Below, piece by piece: positions 1 to 6,990 of a stretch of 8,372 bases of DNA (position 1 is the stretch's first letter; every line of letters starts with the position of its first letter). The stretch covers positions 1-8,372 of the forward strand of contig JAGBVY010000130.1 of NCBI GenBank assembly GCA_017630115.1, read 5' to 3'. A program made the position numbers and the translations under genes. Under the pieces are notes generated by a model. It was not told the DNA's origin. It did not search any database and worked only from the letters and a program-made list of their open reading frames with translations. The DNA is from Tidjanibacter sp. Its GTDB lineage: Bacteria > Bacteroidota > Bacteroidia > Bacteroidales > Rikenellaceae.

Positions 1-26
1 AATAGATACCCGAGTTTTTGCTGTGT

Positions 27-103
27 TGGTGGGCCCAGAGGGGCATGATCCCACGACCTTCGGATTATGAGTCCGCTGCTCTGACCAACTGAGCTATGGG
101 CCC
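27..103 (-). tRNA. tRNA with anticodon CAU (probably elongator tRNA-Met)
   Basis: Read on the minus strand this folds as a full cloverleaf. There is a 7-bp acceptor stem (GGGCCCA with TGGGCCC), a D arm GCTC/GAGC around AGTTGGTCA, and an anticodon loop CTCATAA with anticodon CAU at positions 34-36. The 3' ACCA is encoded in the DNA (27-30). The D-loop shape and A37 A38 fit an elongator tRNA, and the fully paired acceptor end argues against an initiator. A tRNA-Ile with a lysidine-modified CAU anticodon cannot be excluded by reading. Oddities: a 27-43 G-A mismatch, a T-stem U-U mismatch (50-64), and a T-loop that reads ATCATGC instead of TTCRANY. The gene has its own promoter just upstream. Confidence 0.9.
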
Positions 104-122
104 GCACTCGTTTTGAGTGGTG

Positions 123-152
123 CAAAGGTAGTAAAAAAATCAATAAATCAAA
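123..152 (-). promoter_or_regulatory. Bacteroidota-type promoter of the tRNA
   Basis: On the minus strand TACCTTTG (130 down to 123) matches the Bacteroidota -7 consensus TAnnTTTG exactly. TTTG (152 down to 149) lies 18 bp upstream, as expected of the -33 element. Transcription would start roughly at 115-118, giving a short leader before the tRNA. That leader holds a small inverted repeat, CACTC/GAGTG, at 105-119. I see no GC-rich terminator stem between the lipoprotein stop (211) and this promoter, only an oligo-T run on the minus strand around 132-138. Confidence 0.75.
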
Positions 153-210
153 ACCTCAGCAGCCAAGAAGCCACTAAAATTAGTTTGCCAACTTAGATTA
201 TCACCTCTGG

Positions 211-1293
211 CTATTGTTCGTGAGGTGCGATAACACCAGTCCAGTTGCAACTAACCTTGCCGTCGTTACCGGTTGTTAGGTCGGCCACAACTGTGTGGGT
301 GCCGTCGCCATTGTCGGTGATGTCGATAGTTCCATCCACAATAACAGCATACTCCACCGACATCTCTTCGTCGTCGTTTACACGCTCCAATATGGTTCCG
401 AGAGCAATGGTTGCACTATACATTCTGCCGGGGTAGAAGACACCTGCCTCTTTGGTGAGTATGCCCACTTCGTTTACTTCGCCCGCAACGTAGTGGCCGG
501 CCAGACCTGCACCCGGTGTGTTGTAGAGGTCGAGGTGGAGTTTCAGGCCGGGCTCATTGATGTGGGTCTTGTCGTAGTTGAGATTGTCGGATGTGAAGAG
601 CATCAGAACGTGGTTGTCGCAATTCTCGTAGCTCTCGTAGAAGAAGCTGTTTGCAATGACGGGTTCTATCACAACGTCGCCATCCAGCTCGGGGTTGTAC
701 TCCTCGTCGTCGCTCTTGTCTTCGAGTGTCATCTCGCCCTCAAAGGTGAATTTCATAGGCTCGCCATCGACAGTAATAAACGATGCGTCAATCTTATAGC
801 CCTTGTCGGTGTGTTTTACAACCACCGTGCCATCTTGGAAGTAGTGGTCCACAATACGATACAAATCTCCCACCTTCTCGACATTCTCGGTAGCCACGGT
901 GTAGCTCGATGTGAGTACGTTAGGGCCTCGTTTTTCGCCCCAAGTGTAGGTGCCCTCGGGTACTATGGGGTTGGTGTGGTCCTCGGAGAGTGCGCCCCAA
1001 ACGTCAATGTAGAGTAGCCAACGACCGGGGGTCATAGGTACATCAAATCCGTGTTCGGTCTGACCAAACGAAGTGTCGTTCGAGAGGAGGAAATAGTAGT
1101 CGCCAATGCCCTCGTCCCAGAAGTCGCCAAAGTAGATGCCGCCAGCGCAATTGTTGAGCACAATGGTGCCGTCGGGCAGTACGAGTTCCTCTTTGTTTTC
1201 GCCCTCATTGACGGGGGTATCGTCGGGGGTATTGTTGCAGGCCACCAGTGCAAGTGTGGCCATCAGTGCGAAGAGTATCTTGTTGAGTTTCAT
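211..1293 (-). CDS. Two-repeat surface lipoprotein of unknown function
   Basis: This is a 360-residue protein with no recognised enzymatic motif. It begins with a type II signal peptide: KLNK, a hydrophobic core and lipobox LVAC, with Cys19 as the lipidated residue. The sequence after the cysteine (NNTPDD) carries an acidic pair, resembling lipoprotein export signals that send Bacteroidota lipoproteins to the cell surface. The mature part is built from two homologous segments, about residues 41-190 and 204-355, joined by an acidic linker rich in D and E. Each opens with a DG-x-V-like strand, has an L-Y/H-I/L-D core strand followed by a G-T/H-Y motif, and closes with a DGT strand pair. This suggests all-beta domains. 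The start is fixed by the signal peptide. The gene begins 41 bp after the stop of the BACON lipoprotein gene, so the two are probably co-transcribed. An adhesin or binding role is inference only. Confidence 0.85.
   Translation of the reverse strand: MKLNKILFALMATLALVACNNTPDDTPVNEGENKEELVLPDGTIVLNNCAGGIYFGDFWDEGIGDYYFLLSNDTSFGQTEHGFDVPMTPGRWLLYIDVWGALSEDHTNPIVPEGTYTWGEKRGPNVLTSSYTVATENVEKVGDLYRIVDHYFQDGTVVVKHTDKGYKIDASFITVDGEPMKFTFEGEMTLEDKSDDEEYNPELDGDVVIEPVIANSFFYESYENCDNHVLMLFTSDNLNYDKTHINEPGLKLHLDLYNTPGAGLAGHYVAGEVNEVGILTKEAGVFYPGRMYSATIALGTILERVNDDEEMSVEYAVIVDGTIDITDNGDGTHTVVADLTTGNDGKVSCNWTGVIAPHEQ
229..1173 (-). repeat. Internal protein duplication in the 360-residue lipoprotein
   Basis: The two copies correspond to bases 724-1173 (residues 41-190) and 229-684 (residues 204-355). 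Matching landmarks in the same order are DGTIV / DGDVV, YFLLSND / LMLFTSDN, LYIDVWGA / LHLDLYNT, EGTYTWGE / AGHYVAGE, and DGTVVVKHTDKGY / DGTIDITDNGDGT. The copies are diverged at protein level and not obvious at DNA level, which points to an old duplication. Confidence 0.6.
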
Positions 1294-1334
1294 AGCTTTT
1301 ATATGTTTTGTCTATGTGGTGAGTTGTGTGGAAT

Positions 1335-3035
1335 TTATCGTCCGTTCTGTTTGATTTTCAGGCTCGAATTGGCATCCGAATAGGAGTCGCTCTCGGAGCT
1401 AAAATATTTCAGATAGACAAACGTCGAGCGTTCCTTCTTGGTGGTATTTTTGCTCACGGTGAAAGTTATTGTGCGAGCCTCGGGATTGTGGATTACACGT
1501 TTGCCGTCGCTACCTTTCACAAGGGTGTCATCGTAGGGCTCTTCGATGAGGACAACGCCCGTGGGGTGGCTGTTCTCAACCTCGTACTTTACGGTGAAAG
1601 TGCCTCCATTTACACCAACGGTTAGGGTGTTGGAGTACTCCGTCGAAACCACATTCTCCTCGGGCCATACGAAGTAGGGGCGGTCATCGACGAGCGTCAC
1701 AAGCTCCATCTGCACCTCGGAGATGGCTGCATCCTCAACCTCGTTTATTGCGTAGGCGTAGATATACCACTCGGTGTCGTAGCTGTATGCGGTGTTCTCA
1801 ATCAGATAGTCGGTCTGGGCACCAACCACTGCTACGGGGCGATAGTAGGTCGATTCGAGGTCGAATTTGGGTATGTTGTTGGGGTCGCTTTTGTGGCTGC
1901 TACTCTCGAAGTCCGACTTGGCAATAGCTCCAATGACATATTTGTTTTCCAAATCGGAGGGGGTGCAATCAACAACGACGCGGTCGTAGTGCAACTCTTT
2001 GGCAGTCAGCTCAAATGTGATGTTTTTTGTCTCTACGTTTGCCACCTGCGAAATGTTCACTATGCACACTTCGGCATAGCTGTATGTGACGTAGAGTTCT
2101 GTGCTGCGCTCAATGGGGGCTGGGTTGGCGTCGTAGTCGAATACAATCTCTCGATCCTCGGTTCTGATGTTGTGAATCCAGCTGCTACCGCCCTCGATGA
2201 GTTGGAACTCCATCTTGCCACCTTCGTAGGGGAAATCGACATTGTATTTCAGACGGTATGTGCCGCCCTCGGTGGTGTCGATGTGTATGGAGTAGTTTAT
2301 GAGCGACAAGGTGGGGTAGGGGCAGAACTGGAACTCGTAGGCTACGGGAGCAGTTGCTACGATAGGGGTGCGGGGGTTGTCGTTGTCCCTCACTACGCCT
2401 GCCACCCAGAGCAACATAGGCTCTTCGGGTGCGCCTTGTATGGTCATTGTCTGCGAGAGAGTGCCTTTGTAGAGGTAGTTGTCGAGCACGTCGCCGTAGA
2501 AACTATTGCGGTAGGCCTCGGCTTCCAACAAAACGTAGGCTTCCAGACCGCCATTTTGCTCAATGAACGACTTGGGCGCAATGCTTACAAGGTAGCTCAT
2601 CTGGTCGTTGGTGGGCACAACCGTTACATCTATTGTTTCGGGGGTGATGTTCTCGCCCGTGAGCGTAAAACTACACTCCATGGTCTGCTGTTTGATTGTT
2701 ACGGTGGCCAACTCTTTGTTGTTGTAATTCAGCGAGAAAGAGGTTTGGCGCTCGGTTGCTCCAACTCCCACGTTGGGTTTGGTCGTAAAGCTGATGAAAC
2801 TCTCGCTTACGGCAATCTCTGTGAGCCACTCCACCGTAGGGTCGGAGGCTGTGAGGGTTGCGCCGGCAATGGGGTTGCTTATGGAGTAATCCAGTTGGGT
2901 TGTGCCACCCATTACTTCAACTGTTACCATCTGCTCAACCTCTATTGTTGTGGCAGGCTCTTCGGGTTGTTGGCAGCCTATGACCAACATCGCTATGCTG
3001 GCCACGAAAACCGAAATTAGTGTTAATCTTCTCAT
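1335..3035 (-). CDS. BACON-domain lipoprotein with alternating repeat architecture
   Basis: This is a 566-residue protein. The signal peptide MRRLTLISVF..LVIGC gives lipidated Cys21, followed by QQPEEP, whose acidic pair fits a surface-export signal. Five modules follow. Three resemble BACON domains, at about residues 33-117, 243-332 and 463-564. Each has a G-G-T strand near the start (GGTTQLDY, GGTYRLKY, GGTFTVKY), and the first two end in an I-K/S-Q strand typical of BACON (TVTIKQQT, IVNISQVA, and more loosely SLKIKQNG). Between them lie two similar roughly 120-residue modules (119-238 and 336-455) that begin FTLTGENI / FELTAKEL and continue VPTNDQMSYLV / TPSDLENKYVI. BACON domains occur in Bacteroidetes secreted and surface proteins and are often thought to bind carbohydrate or mucin. 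No catalytic domain is attached here, so the ligand is unknown. It is the first gene of a probable two-gene leftward unit. Confidence 0.88.
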   Translation of the reverse strand: MRRLTLISVFVASIAMLVIGCQQPEEPATTIEVEQMVTVEVMGGTTQLDYSISNPIAGATLTASDPTVEWLTEIAVSESFISFTTKPNVGVGATERQTSFSLNYNNKELATVTIKQQTMECSFTLTGENITPETIDVTVVPTNDQMSYLVSIAPKSFIEQNGGLEAYVLLEAEAYRNSFYGDVLDNYLYKGTLSQTMTIQGAPEEPMLLWVAGVVRDNDNPRTPIVATAPVAYEFQFCPYPTLSLINYSIHIDTTEGGTYRLKYNVDFPYEGGKMEFQLIEGGSSWIHNIRTEDREIVFDYDANPAPIERSTELYVTYSYAEVCIVNISQVANVETKNITFELTAKELHYDRVVVDCTPSDLENKYVIGAIAKSDFESSSHKSDPNNIPKFDLESTYYRPVAVVGAQTDYLIENTAYSYDTEWYIYAYAINEVEDAAISEVQMELVTLVDDRPYFVWPEENVVSTEYSNTLTVGVNGGTFTVKYEVENSHPTGVVLIEEPYDDTLVKGSDGKRVIHNPEARTITFTVSKNTTKKERSTFVYLKYFSSESDSYSDANSSLKIKQNGR

Positions 3036-3087
3036 AGTTTGACTCTTATTATTCTTTTATGTTTCTATCTCTTTGTTGTTGGGCTCA

Positions 3088-3095
3088 CAAAGATA
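3088..3095 (-). promoter_or_regulatory. -7 element for the leftward lipoprotein genes
   Basis: Read on the minus strand the site is TATCTTTG, an exact match to TAnnTTTG. It lies about 50 bp before the ATG of the BACON lipoprotein gene at 3035. No convincing TTTG -33 element is present at the usual distance, since that stretch reads AGGTAG followed by TTTTAG. I therefore call only the -7 box. The leader is A-rich with no Shine-Dalgarno sequence, which is usual in Bacteroidota. Confidence 0.5.
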
Positions 3096-3146
3096 ACCTT
3101 TTTTTGCTAAAATACTACCTCAGCCCCATAAGGATGTGACTATCGA

Positions 3147-3178
3147 GTTGGTGGAGTGGTTAAAAATGCCTATATTTG
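3147..3178 (+). promoter_or_regulatory. Promoter of the SGNH hydrolase (possibly the whole hydrolase-glpABC unit)
   Basis: The -7 element TATATTTG (3171-3178) matches TAnnTTTG exactly. GTTG (3147-3150) lies 20 bp upstream and matches the TTTG -33 element at three of four bases. The start codon at 3210 would follow a leader of about 25 nt that is very A/T-rich and lacks a Shine-Dalgarno sequence. The site is back-to-back with the leftward -7 box at 3088-3095. Confidence 0.65.
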
Positions 3179-3209
3179 CGCTTATATGAGTTAATATATA
3201 CATACGACT

Positions 3210-3992
3210 ATGAAACGAGGAATTATGTTGGCCCCATTGGCCTTGATTGTGCTTTGTGGCTGTGTTGGACAGAAGTGTGGTTGCCCCACCGAAAGTGCTG
3301 TTGGAAAGGTTGAGCAGGGTGCCGAGGGCGAGGTGTTCCACATCCAAACTGCGCTGCCTATCGACTACTCCGAGCAGATGGAGTGGGTGCTTCGTTACGA
3401 CGACAACGATGTTGAAGAGTTGCGCCAAAGAGCTGAGGTTGAGGCTAAGGAGTGCGATGTACTCTTCTTTGGAAGTTCGTCTATAAGGCTGTGGAAAACT
3501 TTGGCCGAGGATATGGCTCCTCTGAGGGTGGTCAATCGTGGCTATGGTGGTGCTATGATGCGCGATGTTCACTACAACTACCACACCGTCTTGGCCGACT
3601 ACTCGCCCCGAGCCTTTGTATTCTATTGCGACAACGACTTGGGAGGCTTTGGGCGCGATATGCATCCCACGGAGCTTTTTGATATGTACCGCCTGCTTGT
3701 GGAGCGCTTGCAGCGTGACTACCCCGACAAACCTATCTTTATCCTCTCCATAAAGTTCAACAACAACCGTATCCAGAAGTTGGAGCAGCATAGACTATTC
3801 AATGCCATTATGGCCGACTATGCGGCTCATACCGAGGGAGTTACTTTTGTTGATGTCAATACCCCAATTCTCAACTCCGATGGCTCAATCAACGACGCAA
3901 TGTTTGAGCAAGACCGCCTCCACGTCAATCGCGAGGGCTATGCTGTTTGGGCATCGGTTTTGCGTCCAATGCTTTTGGAGGCGTTGAGGTAG
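3210..3992 (+). CDS. SGNH/GDSL-type ester hydrolase, lipoprotein
   Basis: This 260-residue predicted esterase/lipase-type hydrolase carries all four SGNH blocks. Block I is FFGSSSIR with nucleophile Ser90 (GSSS replacing GDSL). Block II is NRGYGG with Gly111, block III is CDND with Asn142, and block V is DRLH with Asp235 and His238. The N-terminus has a hydrophobic signal with lipobox LCGC, making Cys18 the likely lipidated residue. Cys at the -2 position is unusual, and two more cysteines follow in KCGC. No acidic pair follows the cysteine, so it may stay in the periplasm rather than reach the surface. The 60-bp gap to glpA has no convincing terminator or promoter, so read-through is plausible. 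The substrate is not readable from sequence; SGNH proteins include lysophospholipases, carbohydrate acetyl esterases and PAF-acetylhydrolase-like enzymes. The family call is firm and the substrate is unknown. Confidence 0.88.
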   Translation: MKRGIMLAPLALIVLCGCVGQKCGCPTESAVGKVEQGAEGEVFHIQTALPIDYSEQMEWVLRYDDNDVEELRQRAEVEAKECDVLFFGSSSIRLWKTLAEDMAPLRVVNRGYGGAMMRDVHYNYHTVLADYSPRAFVFYCDNDLGGFGRDMHPTELFDMYRLLVERLQRDYPDKPIFILSIKFNNNRIQKLEQHRLFNAIMADYAAHTEGVTFVDVNTPILNSDGSINDAMFEQDRLHVNREGYAVWASVLRPMLLEALR

Positions 3993-4036
3993 ATAATAAT
4001 AGTTCGATTGGGCAGGTTTTGAGCCAAAAGGCACAA

Positions 4037-4044
4037 GAAAGAGG
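4037..4044 (+). promoter_or_regulatory. Shine-Dalgarno-like site for glpA
   Basis: GAAAGAGG lies 8 nt before the ATG at 4053. It supports that start, which also places the FAD-binding glycine motif at residues 15-20 as in other GlpA proteins. Shine-Dalgarno use is generally weak in Bacteroidota, so its importance is uncertain. Confidence 0.45.
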
Positions 4045-4052
4045 TTTAGGCA

Positions 4053-5711
4053 ATGGCACCAAGTGGGCATAAGCAGTACGATGTGGTCATCATTGGTGGT
4101 GGCACAACGGGTGTCGGTACGGCACGCGACTGTGCTCTGCGTGGCCTCAGGGTGCTGGTGGTTGAACGTAGCGACTTGGCTACGGGAGCCACCGGACGCA
4201 ACCACGGCCTGCTACATAGTGGTGCTCGCTATGCTGTGACCGACGGTGAGTCGGCTGCTGAGTGTATCTCGGAGAATCGCATCCTGCGCCATATAGCCCG
4301 CCATTGTGTGGAGCCTACCGACGGACTATTTATCACATTGCCCGAGGATGATTTGGGCTACCAATCAACTTTTATAGAGGCCTGCCATAGAGCAGGTATC
4401 GACGCCGAGGCTATCGACCCAGAGGAGGCACTCAGGTTAGAGCCGGCTGTCAATCCTCAGCTTATAGGCGCGGTTAGAGTGCCCGATGCCTCCATCGACC
4501 CGTTCCGACTTGTTTCGGCCAATATGCTCGATGCAAAGTTACACGGGGCCGAGGTGCTTACCTACCACGAGGTGGAGGGGTTTGTGGGCTCGGCCACCCG
4601 CATCGAGGGGGTTGTCTTGCGCGATGTCACCACGGGTGAGCGTCGTAGGGTTGGGGCTAAGGTGGTTGTCAATGCTGCCGGTATATGGAGTAGTAAGATT
4701 GCTCGGATGGCGGGCGTTGAGGTGGCAATGTGTCCCTCGAAGGGGTCGCTTTTGGTCTTTGGCCATAGGGTCAATAATATGGTCATCAACCGTTGCCGCA
4801 AGCCTGCCGACGCCGATATTCTTGTTCCGGGCAACACCATTTCACTCATAGGCACAACCTCACGTCGTATTGCTTTCGACGAGATTGACCGCAACGAAGT
4901 TACCCCCGAGGAGGTCGATGTGCTCATCGACGAGGGCAGTAAATTGGCCCCCGCACTGGCCACCACTCGCATCCTGAGGGCCTATTCGGGTGTGCGTCCA
5001 CTCTTGGCCGATAGTGAGGGTGCTTCGGGTCGCAATCTCTCACGCGGTATGGTATGTATAGACCACGCAGAGAGGGATGGCTTGGAGGGTTTTGTTACTA
5101 TTGCGGGCGGCAAGCTAACCACATATAGACTTATGGCAGAGTGTGTTACCGACCTTGTGTGCAGCAAACTCTCGTTAGATGTGGCTTGCACTACGGCCCA
5201 GCGTCCTTTGGTGGGTTCACAGAGCGAGCCAAGGCTCACAACCAAGAGGGGACGCAAGGAGTTTATCTCGATGAGTGCAGGACGTAAAGGGGCTGAGGGG
5301 CGCCACGGCGATAGTGTGACCGATATGGATTTTAGCCATAGTGCCGATAGGGCTTTGGTCTGTGAGTGTGAGCAGGTGTCGGTGGCCGAGGTGAAGTATG
5401 CCATTGAGAGTTTGGGAGTCAAACGTCTGGTCGATTTGCGTCGTCGTACCCGCTTGGGTATGGGTACTTGTCAGGGTCATATGTGCGCTATGAGGGCGGC
5501 AGGTCTGGTGGGTAGGGCCACAGGCTCACCTGAGCAGGCGCTATCGGATGTGGCCGAGTTTGTGGAGCAACGTTGGCGAGGTGTGCGCCCTGTGGCTTGG
5601 GGTGGCTCGCTCATTGAGGCTCAGTTTACGCAGTGGTTCTACGATGGAGTTTGTGGCTTGGGCGAAATGGTTGAGGCTGCAAACAAGAGCGATATTGATA
5701 AAGAGCAATGA
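4053..5711 (+). CDS. glpA: Anaerobic glycerol-3-phosphate dehydrogenase, subunit A
   Basis: Catalytic FAD subunit that oxidises sn-glycerol-3-phosphate to dihydroxyacetone phosphate. The Rossmann motif is IIGGGTTGVGTARD, with the GxGxxG glycines at 15, 17 and 20. It is followed by the family signatures ATGATGRNHGLLHSGARYAV, ARHCVEPTDGLFITLPEDD, NRCRKPADADILVPG and ITGGKL-like AGGKLTTYRLMAE. The C-terminal BFD-like [2Fe-2S] domain is complete, with Cys437 and Cys439 (VCECEQ) and Cys473 and Cys478 (GTCQGHMC). At 552 residues it is close to the usual length of about 540 for GlpA, and longer than the single-domain aerobic GlpD. From memory, similarity to the Escherichia coli protein is high along its whole length. 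The stop codon overlaps the glpB start by 4 bp (ATGA), indicating translational coupling. Electrons pass to GlpB/GlpC rather than directly to quinone. Confidence 0.97.
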   Translation: MAPSGHKQYDVVIIGGGTTGVGTARDCALRGLRVLVVERSDLATGATGRNHGLLHSGARYAVTDGESAAECISENRILRHIARHCVEPTDGLFITLPEDDLGYQSTFIEACHRAGIDAEAIDPEEALRLEPAVNPQLIGAVRVPDASIDPFRLVSANMLDAKLHGAEVLTYHEVEGFVGSATRIEGVVLRDVTTGERRRVGAKVVVNAAGIWSSKIARMAGVEVAMCPSKGSLLVFGHRVNNMVINRCRKPADADILVPGNTISLIGTTSRRIAFDEIDRNEVTPEEVDVLIDEGSKLAPALATTRILRAYSGVRPLLADSEGASGRNLSRGMVCIDHAERDGLEGFVTIAGGKLTTYRLMAECVTDLVCSKLSLDVACTTAQRPLVGSQSEPRLTTKRGRKEFISMSAGRKGAEGRHGDSVTDMDFSHSADRALVCECEQVSVAEVKYAIESLGVKRLVDLRRRTRLGMGTCQGHMCAMRAAGLVGRATGSPEQALSDVAEFVEQRWRGVRPVAWGGSLIEAQFTQWFYDGVCGLGEMVEAANKSDIDKEQ

Positions 5712-6970
5712 GATTCGACACGGTCATAATCGGAGGAGGACTTGGTGGTCTTATTGGCGGCATTAGGCTTGCTCGCCAAGGTCAGCGTGTGGCCATCATT
5801 TCCAGTGGCAAGAGTGCGCTCCACTTCTGTTCGGGCTCTCTGGAACTTTGGGGCGGCTCGCGCGAGGAGTTTGAGCAACTACCCCAGAGTCATCCTTCGC
5901 ACCCCTATAATAAAGTAGGTATGGAGCGACTGGTGCGCTATTCGGCCCAGGCGAAGGAGCTTTTTGCAAGGGCAGGTGTGCCTCTTGTGGGCGGATTGGA
6001 GCAGGGTGACGACCAGAGGTTTGGGTGTGACCACTACCGACTTAGCCCCATTGGTGTGCTCAAACCTGCGTGGCTCACTATGGATGAGTATGTTACCTTC
6101 TCCGGCCCTGAGCCTAAGGAGTATCCGCGAGTGACCATTGTGGCCATAGAGGGCTACCTCGACTTCTACCCCGAGTTTATAGCCAACTCGCTGAGTCGGC
6201 GTGGTGTGGATTGTAGGGTGGTGTCTGTAACGAGCGAGGCTTTGGAGGCCTTGCGTGAGAGTGCTACCGAGATGAGGGCTGTTGGTATTGCACGCCGATT
6301 GCAGGGCGAGGCTCTCGATGAGTTGGCCCATAGGATTGCAAATGCAGTGGGCGAAGATGCGGGCTTGGTTGTTGTGCCGGCGGTGTTTGGATTGAAGAGT
6401 AGGGCTGACTACGAGCGTGTGGGCGAGATTGTCGGAGCACCTGTGAGGGTGGCACCAACAGTGTCGGCCTCAGTACCCGGAGTGAGGATGCAACGACTCC
6501 TCTCGGAGGAGTTCCAACGCTGTGGAGGCGAATATATATTGGGCGATAGGGTGGTCGATTACACCTTGGAGCAGGGACGTATAGTTTCGTTGCGTACGGC
6601 CAACCATAGCGATATGGAGTTTAGTGCCAATCACTATATTCTTGCTACGGGCAGCTTTTTTGGTCGTGGCTTGGAGGCCCAACCCAATGGCATACGCGAG
6701 GTTGTCTTCGGACTCGATGTGGAGTGCGACGCCTCGCGCTCGGAGTGGTGTGGAGAGCATATTTTAGAGACTCAGCCCTTCCAGCGCTATGGTGTCAGGT
6801 GTGACGAAAGGTTGCGCCCTTCGATTGCGGGGCAGACCATCGAGAATCTCTATGCCGTAGGCTCGGTCTTGGCCGGAGCCGACCCTGTGAAGGAGGGTTG
6901 TGGTGCGGGTGTGGTTGTGGCCACAGCTTTTATGGCAGCAGAGGATATTTTGAGTTGTAATGATAAATAA
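5708..6970 (+). CDS. glpB: Anaerobic glycerol-3-phosphate dehydrogenase, subunit B
   Basis: This 420-residue flavoprotein subunit works with GlpA and GlpC. The N-terminal dinucleotide-binding motif is TVIIGGGLGGL, with glycines 9, 11 and 14. GlpB signatures follow: SALHFCSGSLELWGG, a linker ending AHPY-like SHPYNK, GYLDFYPEFIANSL, RAVGIARRL, LATGSFFGRGLEAQPNGIRE, and a C-terminal RPSIAGQTIENLYAVGSVL followed by GCGAGV. The length is essentially that of the E. coli protein (419 as I recall). The start ATG sits inside the glpA stop (5708-5711) and puts the FAD motif at the very N-terminus, as expected. A 20-bp gap separates it from glpC. Confidence 0.95.
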   Translation: MRFDTVIIGGGLGGLIGGIRLARQGQRVAIISSGKSALHFCSGSLELWGGSREEFEQLPQSHPSHPYNKVGMERLVRYSAQAKELFARAGVPLVGGLEQGDDQRFGCDHYRLSPIGVLKPAWLTMDEYVTFSGPEPKEYPRVTIVAIEGYLDFYPEFIANSLSRRGVDCRVVSVTSEALEALRESATEMRAVGIARRLQGEALDELAHRIANAVGEDAGLVVVPAVFGLKSRADYERVGEIVGAPVRVAPTVSASVPGVRMQRLLSEEFQRCGGEYILGDRVVDYTLEQGRIVSLRTANHSDMEFSANHYILATGSFFGRGLEAQPNGIREVVFGLDVECDASRSEWCGEHILETQPFQRYGVRCDERLRPSIAGQTIENLYAVGSVLAGADPVKEGCGAGVVVATAFMAAEDILSCNDK

Positions 6971-6975
6971 GTTGT

Positions 6976-6983
6976 AGGGGAGG
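6976..6983 (+). promoter_or_regulatory. Strong Shine-Dalgarno-like site for glpC
   Basis: AGGGGAGG lies 7 nt before the ATG at 6991, a near-ideal spacing. It fills most of the 20-bp glpB-glpC gap and fixes the glpC start. Such purine-rich sites are not typical of Bacteroidota leaders; none is seen before the hydrolase or lipoprotein genes in this window. Confidence 0.55.
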
Positions 6984-6990
6984 CGAAGCT

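Noticed and set aside
131..210. Possible terminator for the leftward lipoprotein genes
   Set aside because: Only 4-bp A/T-rich inverted repeats were found. The oligo-T run on the minus strand is not preceded by a stable stem.
295..1017. Long open frame on the plus strand (240 codons) opposite the 360-residue lipoprotein
   Set aside because: It is antisense to a gene with a clear signal peptide and repeats. The translation is low-complexity and V/H/C-rich with no motif, typical of a codon-bias shadow.
1893..3020. 375-codon open frame on the plus strand opposite the BACON lipoprotein
   Set aside because: Its translation is rich in Cys, His and Val with no recognisable domain, and it runs antisense through the signal peptide and BACON modules.
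3120..3791. 223-codon open frame on the minus strand opposite the SGNH hydrolase
   Set aside because: It overlaps the hydrolase catalytic blocks and the rightward promoter, and its product has no recognisable features.
3993..4052. Possible separate promoter or terminator between the hydrolase and glpA
   Set aside because: The best -7 candidate (ATAGTTCG) matches the consensus poorly. The only hairpin (TTTTG/CAAAA, 4017-4029) is a weak 5-bp A/T stem without a following T-run.
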